Shown piece by piece: positions 28,409 through 36,820 of a DNA stretch of 64,000 nt. The first letter of the stretch is position 1, and every line of letters begins with the position of its first letter. The DNA lies in NCBI RefSeq assembly GCF_025336525.1, contig NZ_JAOCZP010000001.1:496001-560000 (forward strand). Reading direction: 5' to 3'. The notes under the pieces are model-generated. The model had not been told where the DNA came from, ran no database searches, and saw nothing but the letters and a program-made list of their open reading frames with translations. The DNA comes from Chelativorans salis. GTDB lineage: Bacteria; Pseudomonadota; Alphaproteobacteria; Rhizobiales; Rhizobiaceae. The position numbers and the translations under genes were made by a program.

Positions 28409-29044
28409 ATGGCTTATGTCGACTGGATGATCCGAGGACCGGAAATCGCGACCTGCAACTGCAACTGGGGGTGTCCCTGCCAGTTCAACGCCCCGCCCAC
28501 GCACGGCGACTGCCGTGCGGTCGTGGGCACGCGCATCGACGAGGGGCACTTTGGCGATGTACGGCTCGACGGGCTGAAAGCGGCCTGCGTGCTCGCCTGG
28601 CCCGGCGCCATCCACGAAGGGCACGGCGAGGTTTTGCCGATCGTCGACGAGCGCGCAACGCCGGAGCAGCGCGAGGCGCTCCTGAAGATTCTGGGTGGGG
28701 AGGAGACCGAGGAGTTCGCGACGATCTTCAACGTCGTCGCGGCGACGACGGAAACCGTCCACGAGCCGATGTTCAGGCCCATCGAATTCGAGGTCGACGA
28801 GGAAAGCCGGACGGGGCGTTTTGCGGTCCCCGGCATCATCGAAGCCACGGCGGAGCCTATTCGCAACCCGGTGACCGACGCGGAGCATCGCGCCAAGGTC
28901 GTGCTCCCGCACGGCTTCGAGTACGCGGAGGCGGAATATGCGAGCAGCAACGTGAAAACCAGCGGCCCGATCGGGAACGAATGGTCCGACCGCCATGCCC
29001 ACCTCTGCACGTTGCATCTGGGACCGCACGGCATAATCCAATGA
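28409..29044 (+). CDS. DUF1326 cysteine-rich protein, second copy
   Basis: A 211-residue paralogue of the preceding gene. It keeps the cluster ATCNCNWGCPCQFNAPPTH plus GDC but lacks one of the two adjacent cysteines of the first copy (NWGC against DYCC). The shared blocks GHFGDV.LDGL, LAWPGAI.EG.G, IVDERA and VHEP.F.PI.FEVD show tandem duplication with clear divergence. A strong AGGAGGT site precedes the ATG. It lies nine bases before the DUF2182 gene and 61 after the first copy. The difference in cysteine number suggests the two copies bind the ligand differently or form a heteromer, which is inference. Confidence 0.88.
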   Translation: MAYVDWMIRGPEIATCNCNWGCPCQFNAPPTHGDCRAVVGTRIDEGHFGDVRLDGLKAACVLAWPGAIHEGHGEVLPIVDERATPEQREALLKILGGEETEEFATIFNVVAATTETVHEPMFRPIEFEVDEESRTGRFAVPGIIEATAEPIRNPVTDAEHRAKVVLPHGFEYAEAEYASSNVKTSGPIGNEWSDRHAHLCTLHLGPHGIIQ

Positions 29045-29053
29045 GGTAAGGTA

Positions 29054-29902
29054 GTGGCCGCCTCACCGCTCGAAACCGTGCTGACGCGCGACCGTCTTCT
29101 CGTCGCCGCCAGCCTTGCCGGGCTCTGCCTCGTCTCCTGGCTGTTCCTCGTCCATCTGGCGCTGCAGATGGAAGCGATGGACGGCATGGCGGGGCGCATG
29201 ATGGGCATGGACGTCGAAGATGCCCTGTCGGCCCGCCTGGCTGCGGCGATGGGACCGGCCGCCGCCGCGCTGGCGGATGCCGCCGTCAACTTCACGCTCG
29301 TCACGCTGATGTGGGCGGTGATGATGGTCGGCATGATGCTGCCGAGCGCGGCGCCCACAATCCTCCTCTTCGCCGCGCTGGAGCGCAAGCGGGCGGCGGA
29401 GGGCAGGATCGGCGGGCGGACGGCGGCCTTCGTCGCCGGATATCTGGCGATCTGGAGCGTCTTTTCCATCGTCGCGGCGGCGGCGCAGACGGTGCTCGCC
29501 CACGCCGGCCTCGTGTCCATGCATCTGGCGGCGACAAGCACCATGCTCGCCGGCGCGATCTTCATCGCCGCAGGGCTCTACGAGCTGACACCGCTGAAGG
29601 ACCGCTGCCTCACCCATTGCCGTTCACCCATCGAATGGCTTCCACGCCACATTCGGCCGGGCAGATTGGGGGCGCTGCGCATGGGAGTGGAGCACGGCGC
29701 CTATTGCGTCGGCTGCTGCTGGGTACTGATGCTCCTGCTCTTCGTCGGCGGCGTCATGAACCTGATCTGGGTTGCGGCGCTGGCTGCAATCGTACTCGTC
29801 CAAAAGCTCCTGCCGGGCGGCCCGATCCTGTCCCGGTTCACGGGCGCCGCCCTCGTCGCCTGCGGCTTTGCGCTCCTCGCCGTGCCGCTGCTGCCGGTCT
29901 AA
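29054..29902 (+). CDS. DUF2182 predicted metal-binding membrane protein
   Basis: A 282-residue inner-membrane protein of the DUF2182 family with about six hydrophobic segments. Early it has a methionine-rich stretch (MEAMDGMAGRMMGMDVED), then VMMVGMMLPSAAP, YELTPLKDRCLTHCRSP and GVEHGAYCVGCCWVLMLLLF. The paired cysteines and histidine next to membrane segments are the reason the family is described as metal binding. GTG start at 29054, with GAGGTAAGG before it, nine bases after the second DUF1326 gene. A metal or small-molecule transport or transfer role with the DUF1326 proteins is a fair guess, not proven. Confidence 0.87.
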   Translation: MAASPLETVLTRDRLLVAASLAGLCLVSWLFLVHLALQMEAMDGMAGRMMGMDVEDALSARLAAAMGPAAAALADAAVNFTLVTLMWAVMMVGMMLPSAAPTILLFAALERKRAAEGRIGGRTAAFVAGYLAIWSVFSIVAAAAQTVLAHAGLVSMHLAATSTMLAGAIFIAAGLYELTPLKDRCLTHCRSPIEWLPRHIRPGRLGALRMGVEHGAYCVGCCWVLMLLLFVGGVMNLIWVAALAAIVLVQKLLPGGPILSRFTGAALVACGFALLAVPLLPV

Positions 29903-30023
29903 AAACTCATCGGGTTCCAGTCCGTTCGTTCGACAGAAGCTGTGCGGCTGTTGAGAACCCGCCTCTGCTCCGATTCCCCTCCGGCCGGCGCCGGAGATCA
30001 CCCGGGAGCGCGGGCGGAAACAC

Positions 30024-30059
30024 TGCGTCAACAAAAGCAGACATATTCTTGTTAACGCA
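30024..30059. promoter_or_regulatory. Imperfect inverted repeat upstream of doxX
   Basis: TGCGTCAACAA (30024-30034) and TTGTTAACGCA (30049-30059) match at 10 of 11 paired positions with a 14-base spacer, 51 bases before the doxX ATG. It looks like an operator half-site pair; the regulator is not identified. Confidence 0.4.
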
Positions 30060-30110
30060 GAGCCTGTATATGGCCGCATCCTCTTCTCAACAGCGACGGA
30101 ACCATCCTCA

Positions 30111-30494
30111 ATGTCAAACAGCACACTCCTTCTTATAGGCCGTATTCTCATTGCCGTAATCTTCATCTTCTCCGGTTTCGGCAAGCTCACCAACATCGGC
30201 GGCACCGCCGGATATTTCGGCAGCCTGGGCCTTCCGGTGCCGACGCTCACGGCTTGGGTAGTGGCCTTGGTGGAGCTTCTGGGTGGCCTCGCGGTGCTCG
30301 TCGGGTTCAAAACGCGGATCGCCGCGATTGCCCTGGCGGCGTTCACCTTGGCCTCGGCTTTGATCGCGCACCTGGATTTCGGCGACCAGATGCAGCTTGT
30401 CCAGTTCCTCAAGAACCTGGCCATCACGGGCGGCTTCCTGGTGCTGATCGCCCACGGCGCCGGCGCGCTGTCGCTGGATGGGCGGCGCAGCTAA
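30111..30494 (+). CDS. DoxX-family membrane protein
   Basis: A 127-residue inner-membrane protein with four hydrophobic segments. LIGRILIAVIFIFSGFGKL near the N-terminus and VVALVELLGGLAVLVGF in the middle are DoxX-type. DoxX proteins are found near oxidoreductases and in stress responses; the specific role here is unknown. It lies 208 bases after the DUF2182 gene with its own inverted-repeat-containing upstream region, so it is probably a separate transcript, ended by the terminator at 30521. Confidence 0.88.
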   Translation: MSNSTLLLIGRILIAVIFIFSGFGKLTNIGGTAGYFGSLGLPVPTLTAWVVALVELLGGLAVLVGFKTRIAAIALAAFTLASALIAHLDFGDQMQLVQFLKNLAITGGFLVLIAHGAGALSLDGRRS

Positions 30495-30520
30495 GTTCCT
30501 GCTGCCGCGCTAAAAAACAG

Positions 30521-30545
30521 GGCCCGCCGAAGAGCGGGCCTTTTT
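30521..30545 (+). terminator. Rho-independent terminator after doxX
   Basis: GGCCCGC (30521-30527), a 6-base loop and GCGGGCC (30534-30540) followed by TTTTT. It ends the doxX transcript 27 bases after the stop codon. Confidence 0.85.
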
Positions 30546-30714
30546 CGTGCTGCAAATATGAAAAATACACTCGCACGCAGCCATCACGGGAGAGTGATGC
30601 CAGTAGCCAACCGGCTCAAAACGCGGTGAGATGGGCACCGGCGGATTGCACGGCGATGGGGGAAGGGTCATGTAGAGTGCCCAAGCCCCTTCCGGCAAAG
30701 GCGCGAGAACGACT

Positions 30715-31458
30715 ATGGCAGGCGAAAAGACGGATCCGGAGAGGCGCCTTATCCTGTGGCGCTTCGCGCCCCTGGCGTTCGTCATCGTGGCGCTTCTCCT
30801 CGGCTACGCCATGGGCTGGCATCGGTATCTCACGCTTGATGCGCTGGCCGACAGCCGCGAGATGCTGAAAGCGTATGTCGCTGCCCATCCCCTGCTCGCG
30901 CCCGCTGTTTTCGCCCTCGTCTATGTCGCCACGGTGGCGGCATCCTTTCCCGCCGCATCGCTGCTGACCGTCGCCGCCGGCTTTCTGTTCGGCTGGCTTT
31001 TGGGCGGCATGCTCGTCGTTGTCGCCGCGACCGCCGGTGCTACACTCCTGTTCCTGGCCGCGCGCACGGCGCTGGGCGACGTCCTGAGACGGTGGATGTG
31101 CGGGCGTACGGCACGGCTGGCGCAAGGTTTCGAGGAAGGCGCATTCGGCTACCTGCTGGTGCTGCGCCTGGCACCGATCTTCCCCTTCTGGATAATCAAT
31201 ATCGCGCCCGCCTTCTTCAATGTGCGCCTGAAGACCTATGTGGCGGCCACCGCGCTCGGCATCATGCCAGCCACCTTCGCCTATGCCTATCTCGGCCACG
31301 GGCTGGACAGCGTGCTGATGTCGGCGGCGCGCTCGGGGCGCGATCTTGCTCTCGCCGACCTGGTGACGCCGCAGCTGACCGTCGCCTTTGCAGCGCTGGC
31401 TGTTGTCGCGGCGATCCCTCTCATCATAAGAAAGGTGCGGGGAAAGCGGCTTTCCTGA
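30715..31458 (+). CDS. TVP38/TMEM64-family membrane protein (VTT domain)
   Basis: A 247-residue inner-membrane protein with about six hydrophobic segments and the VTT/SNARE-associated core: FPAASLLTVAAGFLFGWLLG near residue 80 and LRLAPIFPFWIINIAPAFF near 155. The family (related to DedA) is implicated in lipid or phospholipid handling, not firmly in bacteria. It lies 39 bases before the flavoprotein gene, a pairing seen in many proteobacteria, which suggests a shared function. Confidence 0.87.
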   Translation: MAGEKTDPERRLILWRFAPLAFVIVALLLGYAMGWHRYLTLDALADSREMLKAYVAAHPLLAPAVFALVYVATVAASFPAASLLTVAAGFLFGWLLGGMLVVVAATAGATLLFLAARTALGDVLRRWMCGRTARLAQGFEEGAFGYLLVLRLAPIFPFWIINIAPAFFNVRLKTYVAATALGIMPATFAYAYLGHGLDSVLMSAARSGRDLALADLVTPQLTVAFAALAVVAAIPLIIRKVRGKRLS

Positions 31459-31497
31459 CCGTCACCCCACCGATGTTCACGACCAGGGCAAACGCGC

Positions 31498-32925
31498 ATG
31501 GCGACAGTGCTGAAACCGGATATCTGCGTCATCGGCGGCGGCTCGGGCGGGCTGTCGGTTGCCGCCGCGGCCGCCTCCTTCGGCGTCTCCGTCGTGCTGA
31601 TCGAAAAGGGCAAGATGGGCGGCGACTGCCTGAACTATGGCTGCGTACCCTCCAAATCGCTGATCGCTGCGGGCGTGCAGGCGCACCGGCTTTCCCAAGG
31701 CCCGGCCTTCGGCGTGGCCGCGGTTGAACCGCACGTCGATTTCGCCAAGTCGATGCGGCATGTTGAGCGGGTGATCGCGGCCATCGCACCCAACGATTCG
31801 GTCGCGCGCTTCACCGCTCTCGGCGTAAAGGTCATCCAGGAGGAAGCGCGCTTCAAGGACGCACGTACCGTGATTGCGGGCGACCACACGGTCCGCGCCC
31901 GGCGCTTCGTCATCGCCACCGGCTCCTCTCCCGTCGCCCCGCCAACCCCGGGGCTCGACTCCGTGCCCTATCTCACCAACGAGACGATTTTCGCACGCAA
32001 ACGCCTTCCGGCGCACCTGATCGTCATCGGCGGTGGGCCGGTCGGGCTGGAGCTTGCGCAGGCACACCGCCGGCTCGGCGCCAGCGTCACGGTCGTCGAG
32101 GCGATGGCCGCCCTCGGCAACGACGACCCGGAACTGGCGGCGGTGGTGCTGAAGCATCTGCGTGCCGAGGGGGTGGAGGTCCTCGAGCACACCAAAGTGG
32201 GGCGGGTGGAAAAGCGCGGCCGCAGCGGCGTGCGCGTGCATCTTGAAGGCGAGGACGGCACGCGGATCCTCGACGGCTCGCACCTTCTCGTTGCGGCGGG
32301 GCGGCAGCCCAATGTGGCGGCGCTGGCGCTCGAGAAGGCCCGCGTCGCCTATACCGCCAAGGGCATAAAGGTATCGAGCAAGCTGCGCACCACCAACCGG
32401 CGCGTCTACGCCATCGGAGACGCGGCGGGCGGGCTGCAGTTCACCCATGTCGCCAACTATCATGCCGGCCTCGTCATTCGCGCCATCCTCTTCCGCCTGC
32501 CGGCAAGGGAGAACCGTTCCCTCATCCCCCGGGTGACCTACACGGACCCCGAACTCGCCCATATCGGGTTGACCGAGGCGGAGGCGCGTAAGCGCGGCAG
32601 CCGCGTCAAGGTGTTGCGCTGGCCCTATGTGGAGAACGACCGCGCGCAGACCGAGCGCCGTACCGAGGGCTTCATAAAACTCGTTGCCGGCCGGCGCGGG
32701 CGCATCCTCGGCGTCTCCATCGTCGGCGAAGGCGCCGGCGAGATGATGAATTTCTGGTCGCTGGTGTTCGCCAAGCGCATGAGCGTGCGCGATATCACCG
32801 GCTATGTGGCGCCCTATCCCACTATGGGCGAGATCGGCAAGCGCGCGGCAATCTCCTATTTCACTGACGCCACCCGAAAGCCCGTGGTGCGTGGACTGAT
32901 CCGCTTTCTGCGTTTATTCGGTTAG
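31498..32925 (+). CDS. FAD-dependent pyridine nucleotide-disulfide oxidoreductase, mercuric-reductase-like
   Basis: A 475-residue class I flavoprotein disulfide reductase. It has the FAD Rossmann motif CVIGGGSGGLSVAAAA (residues about 10-25), the redox disulfide GGDCLNYGCVPSKSL near 40, a second NAD(P) motif VIGGGPVGLELAQ near 178, the ATPGDAA-type AIGDAAGG near 310, and the C-terminal dimerisation domain. It lacks the N-terminal HMA domain and the C-terminal cysteine pair of true mercuric reductases, so mercury reduction is not indicated. It pairs with the TVP38 gene; the substrate is unknown. Confidence 0.88.
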   Translation: MATVLKPDICVIGGGSGGLSVAAAAASFGVSVVLIEKGKMGGDCLNYGCVPSKSLIAAGVQAHRLSQGPAFGVAAVEPHVDFAKSMRHVERVIAAIAPNDSVARFTALGVKVIQEEARFKDARTVIAGDHTVRARRFVIATGSSPVAPPTPGLDSVPYLTNETIFARKRLPAHLIVIGGGPVGLELAQAHRRLGASVTVVEAMAALGNDDPELAAVVLKHLRAEGVEVLEHTKVGRVEKRGRSGVRVHLEGEDGTRILDGSHLLVAAGRQPNVAALALEKARVAYTAKGIKVSSKLRTTNRRVYAIGDAAGGLQFTHVANYHAGLVIRAILFRLPARENRSLIPRVTYTDPELAHIGLTEAEARKRGSRVKVLRWPYVENDRAQTERRTEGFIKLVAGRRGRILGVSIVGEGAGEMMNFWSLVFAKRMSVRDITGYVAPYPTMGEIGKRAAISYFTDATRKPVVRGLIRFLRLFG

Positions 32926-32981
32926 ATCACCCGGCACACAGCCGGCAGGCAGCACCGGGCGGAGACCGGTAGAGAACGACG

Positions 32982-34472
32982 ATGGCGGACGAGCAGCAGG
33001 AAAACGGCAAGGCAGCGGGCGATGCGGGCGCGGTTCCGCTGACGCGCGGCCTGTCGACCAAGCTCCTCTTGCTCACCATCCTCTTCGTGATGGGAGCGGA
33101 GGTGCTGATCTTCATCCCCTCCGTGGCCAATTTCGGCCAGCAATGGATGAGCCAGCGGCTGCAGACGGTGGCCGCCGTCGGCGTGGTGTTGATGGAGGGC
33201 GAAGCCGACGACCTCAGCCGGCAGGCCAGCAACGACCTGCTCATGGCGACGGGCGCGAAGGCGATTGCCGTGCGCGACGAGGGCAGCGCACGCCTGCTGG
33301 TCGTTTCGGAGATGCCGCCGGAGGTCGACATGCATGTCAATCTCGACGACATCGGGCCACTGCAGGCGATCGCGCAAGCCTTCGAAACGATGTTCTTCGG
33401 CGGCAACAGGATATTGCGCATCTACGGCCGCGTCGGCGAAGGTCCGCGTCAGTACGAGATCGTCATCCCCGACAGCGGGCTGCGCTCGGCCATGCTCGTC
33501 TATGCGCGCAACGTGGCCGCTCTTTCGCTCATCATCTCGCTGATCACCGCCATGCTGGTCTTCTACGCCATCAACCGCATCATGATCGGTCCGATCCGCG
33601 CCATGACGCGCTCGATGCTGGATTTCGGTGCGGCGCCGGACGATGCGGAGCGCATCATCAAGCCTGAGGACCGGGGCGACGAGATCGGCATCGCCGAGCA
33701 CGAGCTCGCCGAAATGGAGCAGACGCTCCACCGCACTCTGGGGGAGCGGAAGCGGCTCGCGGATCTGGGCCTGGCCGTTTCCAAGATCAATCACGACATG
33801 CGCAACATGCTGGCCTCCGCACAACTGATGTCCGACCGGCTGGCACAGGTCTCCGACCCGGCGGTGCAATCGCTGACGCCGCGGCTGGTGCGCACGCTGG
33901 ATCGGGCGGTCGCCTATTCCGAGGGCGTGCTCACCTACGGGCGGACGCAGGAGGCGCCGCCCACGCGCCGGCGGCTGCGCCTTTGCCAGCTTGTGGACGA
34001 TGTGCACGCGACACTCGCCATCGACCCCGCGAGCGGTATCGAATTCGTCAATGAGGTGGACCCCGCCCTGGAAGTGCACGCTGACGCCGAGCAGCTTTTC
34101 CGCGTGCTCGCCAATCTGTGCCGCAACGCCGTCCAGGCCATGTCCGGGGAGAGCGAGGCGGCGCTGGTGCGCCGGCTGACCGTTTCAACCGATCGCGAGG
34201 AGCGGCTGGTGCGCGTCTTCGTGAGCGACACCGGGCCCGGCCTTCCGCCGCGGGCGCGCGAGAACCTCTTCGCCGCCTTTCGCGGCGCCGCCAAGAGCGG
34301 TGGCACCGGTCTGGGTTTGGCAATCGCACAGGAGCTCGTGCATGCCCATGGCGGCGAGATCACGCTTGTGGAAAGCAGCAGCGGCCAAACGGTCTTCTGC
34401 ATCACCATCCCCGACGGCGGCAGCGGACGGCAGAGCATTCCGCCCAGTCGGAAACGGCAGACGGCGAATTGA
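32982..34472 (+). CDS. Orphan membrane sensor histidine kinase
   Basis: A 496-residue sensor kinase. An N-terminal membrane segment (about 27-50), a periplasmic sensor of about 120 residues, a second segment near 175-200, a HAMP-like linker, the phosphoacceptor motif VSKINHDMRNMLASAQ (H near residue 272), and a C-terminal ATPase with the N box LANLCRNAVQAM, DTGPGLP and GGTGLGLAIAQ. No response regulator is adjacent; the flavoprotein lies upstream and tRNA-Arg downstream. The histidine box reads HDMRN rather than HELRN, a recognised variant. Partner and signal are unknown. Confidence 0.88.
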   Translation: MADEQQENGKAAGDAGAVPLTRGLSTKLLLLTILFVMGAEVLIFIPSVANFGQQWMSQRLQTVAAVGVVLMEGEADDLSRQASNDLLMATGAKAIAVRDEGSARLLVVSEMPPEVDMHVNLDDIGPLQAIAQAFETMFFGGNRILRIYGRVGEGPRQYEIVIPDSGLRSAMLVYARNVAALSLIISLITAMLVFYAINRIMIGPIRAMTRSMLDFGAAPDDAERIIKPEDRGDEIGIAEHELAEMEQTLHRTLGERKRLADLGLAVSKINHDMRNMLASAQLMSDRLAQVSDPAVQSLTPRLVRTLDRAVAYSEGVLTYGRTQEAPPTRRRLRLCQLVDDVHATLAIDPASGIEFVNEVDPALEVHADAEQLFRVLANLCRNAVQAMSGESEAALVRRLTVSTDREERLVRVFVSDTGPGLPPRARENLFAAFRGAAKSGGTGLGLAIAQELVHAHGGEITLVESSSGQTVFCITIPDGGSGRQSIPPSRKRQTAN

Positions 34473-34601
34473 CGACACCGCATCGGCGCGTCAAAGAATT
34501 GTCACTTCGGCGCTTGCTTTTGGCGTTCTCAATCGTTAGGTAGGCGGCGTCCGGTCGCCGGGCACTCTGCCCGCGACCCTGCTGCCGCCTTGGCAGCCAG
34601 C

Positions 34602-34678
34602 GCGCCCGTAGCTCAGCTGGATAGAGCACCAGACTACGAATCTGGGGGTCAGAGGTTCGAATCCTTTCGGGCGCGCCA
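34602..34678 (+). tRNA. tRNA-Arg (anticodon ACG)
   Basis: A full cloverleaf: acceptor GCGCCCG/CGGGCGC, discriminator G, encoded CCA at 34676-34678, and an anticodon arm CCAGA-CTACGAA-TCTGG giving anticodon ACG (arginine, CGU and CGC by inosine). The T arm carries GGTTCGAATCC. It directly borders a lower-GC accessory patch downstream, a typical integration point. Confidence 0.97.
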
Positions 34679-34924
34679 TTTTTTCCTCATTGTCGATTGC
34701 CACGCTACTTTGCCTTTGGACACTATGTTGCCTTTGGGTCAGGCGTATTGACCTATCTCCCGCAACCGCTCATTCGCGTCGATGCGATGAGGAGCAGTCT
34801 CGCTCTTGTTCGTCTTTCGGGAACGACGTTGTTCGACCCAAACGAACGGTCATCGGGAACTTGTTGCCACTGCACGGGCAAGCGTCCAATCTGCGAGGCC
34901 TGATATGGGAAAGGAGATCGCGAT

Positions 34925-35296
34925 ATGCGCTCGGAAGATACCCTCAAGCAATACGAAGAAAAGATCAACCTACATGACTTCGACCAACTGGTGCCGATGA
35001 TCTCAGGTGATGCGGTATTCTGGTTTAACGACGGATCGCACTCTGGGTTAGAGGAAATCAGACATGCGTTCGAGAGAACATGGCAGAAATTTCCTCTTGA
35101 ATCCTACTGGCTGAAAGACGTGAATTGGATCGCCACTGGAGAAAGCGCCGCCGGATGTACATATAATTTCTGCTGGAGGGCGACGGTTGACGGAAAGACA
35201 GTCTCAGGCGGCGGGCGGGGGACTACCATCCTTCGCAACAATGACGGCATGTGGAAGATCGTTCACGAACACCTGAGCCAGTTCCCCCAACCGTAG
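34925..35296 (+). CDS. SnoaL-like NTF2-fold protein
   Basis: A 123-residue protein of the SnoaL/DUF4440 nuclear-transport-factor-2 fold: EEKINLHDFDQLVPMISGDA near the N-terminus, the FWFNDGSHSGLEEIRHAF helix-and-sheet signature, and a C-terminal GMWKIVHEHLSQFP. Such proteins are small enzymes or ligand-binding proteins and the sequence does not tell which. Start ATG 34925 follows AAGGAGA. GC is lower than the core genes. It is the first gene of the accessory patch behind tRNA-Arg; 34679-34924 holds no recognisable gene. Confidence 0.8.
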   Translation: MRSEDTLKQYEEKINLHDFDQLVPMISGDAVFWFNDGSHSGLEEIRHAFERTWQKFPLESYWLKDVNWIATGESAAGCTYNFCWRATVDGKTVSGGGRGTTILRNNDGMWKIVHEHLSQFPQP

Positions 35297-35401
35297 AGGT
35301 CCGCTGTCCGTCCCTTTGCTGGCCTTGGATGCTTCTGCTGGAAGGTCGAGATTGAGGCCTTTGCGGACGTTCGCAGGAAGAACGACATGAGCTCCGAAGC
35401 G

Positions 35402-35772
35402 TCAGCCGGGTCGATCCATGAAGGCGCGGCTTGAGACGGAAACGGAATTGCCGGACGGGTCTTTGGCATTGGCAAACACATAGCCATCGGCCTGGTGAAT
35501 CGGTCCGAAAACGAGGCCCTTGTCAGAGGCAAGCCGAAGGAACTCGGGTACGTCTTCGACATCGAAGACAAGCTTCACAAGAGCCTGGCCTTCCTTTTGC
35601 CCCTTGGCCGCCGGATACAGCAGAATGGAGATCCCATCGCCATTCGGACGGAGCTCGACGATCCTGTCCCCGTTCGCTGCACGGCTGCGAAGCCGAAAAA
35701 CCCTGAATAGAAGGCGACCATCTCGGGGATGCGCTTCGTGTATACGATGATGCGGCCTAGACCTGATTGCAC
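35402..35772 (-). pseudogene. Frameshifted VOC (glyoxalase-like) protein
   Basis: A vicinal-oxygen-chelate protein of about 123 residues split by one missing base. From a GTG at 35772 the frame gives LGRIIVYTKRIPEMVAFYSG and FGFAAVQRTG, then derails. Shifting the frame at the run of four C (35668-35671; G on the coding strand) restores DRIVELRPNGDGISILLYP, QALVKLVFDVEDVPEFL and ANAKDPSGNSVSVSSR to a stop at 35402. Total length is one base short of a multiple of three. It is either a true pseudogene or a sequencing error in the homopolymer. Upstream GAGAGGG supports the start. Confidence 0.75.
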
Positions 35773-35915
35773 CGGAAGCCCTCTCTCACAGATTCCGGCC
35801 GAGCCTGACCGACTCTGGCGAAGTAGGCAATGACCGCTTCGTCCGCAATGCAGTCGTTCCGCGTGCCAGCACCGGGTGACCGTTCACCACCCGTTGCAGC
35901 CCTCGGCACGGTCAC

Positions 35916-36758
35916 TCAGGAAGCAAATTCCCGGACCCGATGCAGATGGTATTCACCTGCTTCGCGAACCTCTGTGCTGCGCGAAATATTCGCCCAACAC
36001 CAGACCGCCACGCACACACTCTTCAGGTCAGCATAGCGCCTAACGAGTGCTTGGTCGGCATCGCTGAAATGCGACCACGTGGCGAGCGGAAAGCCTGCGA
36101 TGTCATATTCGCGAGGTCCGCGGCATGCGTCCTCAAAATCCGTCCATAGAGGGCCACGTTCCCCAAGCAGGAGATTACCGAGATGAGCGTCTCCGTGGAG
36201 GGGAACCCAATTGCGGGTCGTTTCCGCGACTTCGTGACGAAGGCGGTGATATTGCGTTTTCAGGAGATCTCTATCGCGCCTGCTGAGTGCGGCAGACGCT
36301 CCATTGTCGGCAAGCACAGCCCAACAGCGGTCCAGCGCCTGCGTGTACGGCGGCAGTTTGCTACGGTAATCCAGCAGAGCTCCATGGACGGAAGCGAGCG
36401 TCGCGGCGGCGAGTGCCGCTTCAGCCTCATCGGCCGTCCGCTCGTGCTTCACATAAGGCCATAGCGTCACGACAGAAGACGCGACGATGTGTGGTCCCGC
36501 CAGATCCACCAGCGGCGCGACGACGGGCGCGCTGCGGGTGGCAAGGTGACGTGCGACGGCAACTTCCCTGATCGCCCTTTGCCGTGCCGCGTCGATCGGC
36601 TCGGAGGATTGGACCCTCGCAACTATCGTGAGAGGCGAAATCAGGAGCGTAGTGTGGTGTGCCGTCTTCAGAACAGTAGGCGTGACCTCGCCCAGTCCGA
36701 GGTCCCTGCATATGGTGGAAACCACCGCAATCTCATCGTGGAGGTTTGGTTGGGACAT
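35916..36758 (-). CDS. APH-family phosphotransferase
   Basis: A 280-residue protein kinase-like phosphotransferase of the aminoglycoside phosphotransferase superfamily. The catalytic loop WVPLHGDAHLGNLLLGERG and the metal-binding WTDFEDACRGPREYDIAG are intact, so it is probably active. The family includes aminoglycoside, choline and other small-molecule kinases, and the substrate cannot be told; it is not evidence of resistance. I take ATG 36758; the frame can be extended to a TTG overlapping the NUDIX stop. It lies 62 bases after the NUDIX gene in the same accessory patch. Confidence 0.78.
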   Translation of the reverse strand: MSQPNLHDEIAVVSTICRDLGLGEVTPTVLKTAHHTTLLISPLTIVARVQSSEPIDAARQRAIREVAVARHLATRSAPVVAPLVDLAGPHIVASSVVTLWPYVKHERTADEAEAALAAATLASVHGALLDYRSKLPPYTQALDRCWAVLADNGASAALSRRDRDLLKTQYHRLRHEVAETTRNWVPLHGDAHLGNLLLGERGPLWTDFEDACRGPREYDIAGFPLATWSHFSDADQALVRRYADLKSVCVAVWCWANISRSTEVREAGEYHLHRVREFAS

Positions 36759-36820
36759 GCTTATCAAACTGCGCGAGAAGCTGACCTTCTGCAATTCCAC
36801 TCGAAGCGGACAGCGAAATC

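Noticed and set aside
31498..32925. Mercuric reductase (merA)
   Set aside because: Disulfide and FAD motifs fit the superfamily, but the HMA domain and C-terminal cysteine pair are missing and no mer genes are nearby.
35916..36758. Aminoglycoside resistance gene
   Set aside because: The APH fold is shared by many metabolic kinases and there is no resistance context.
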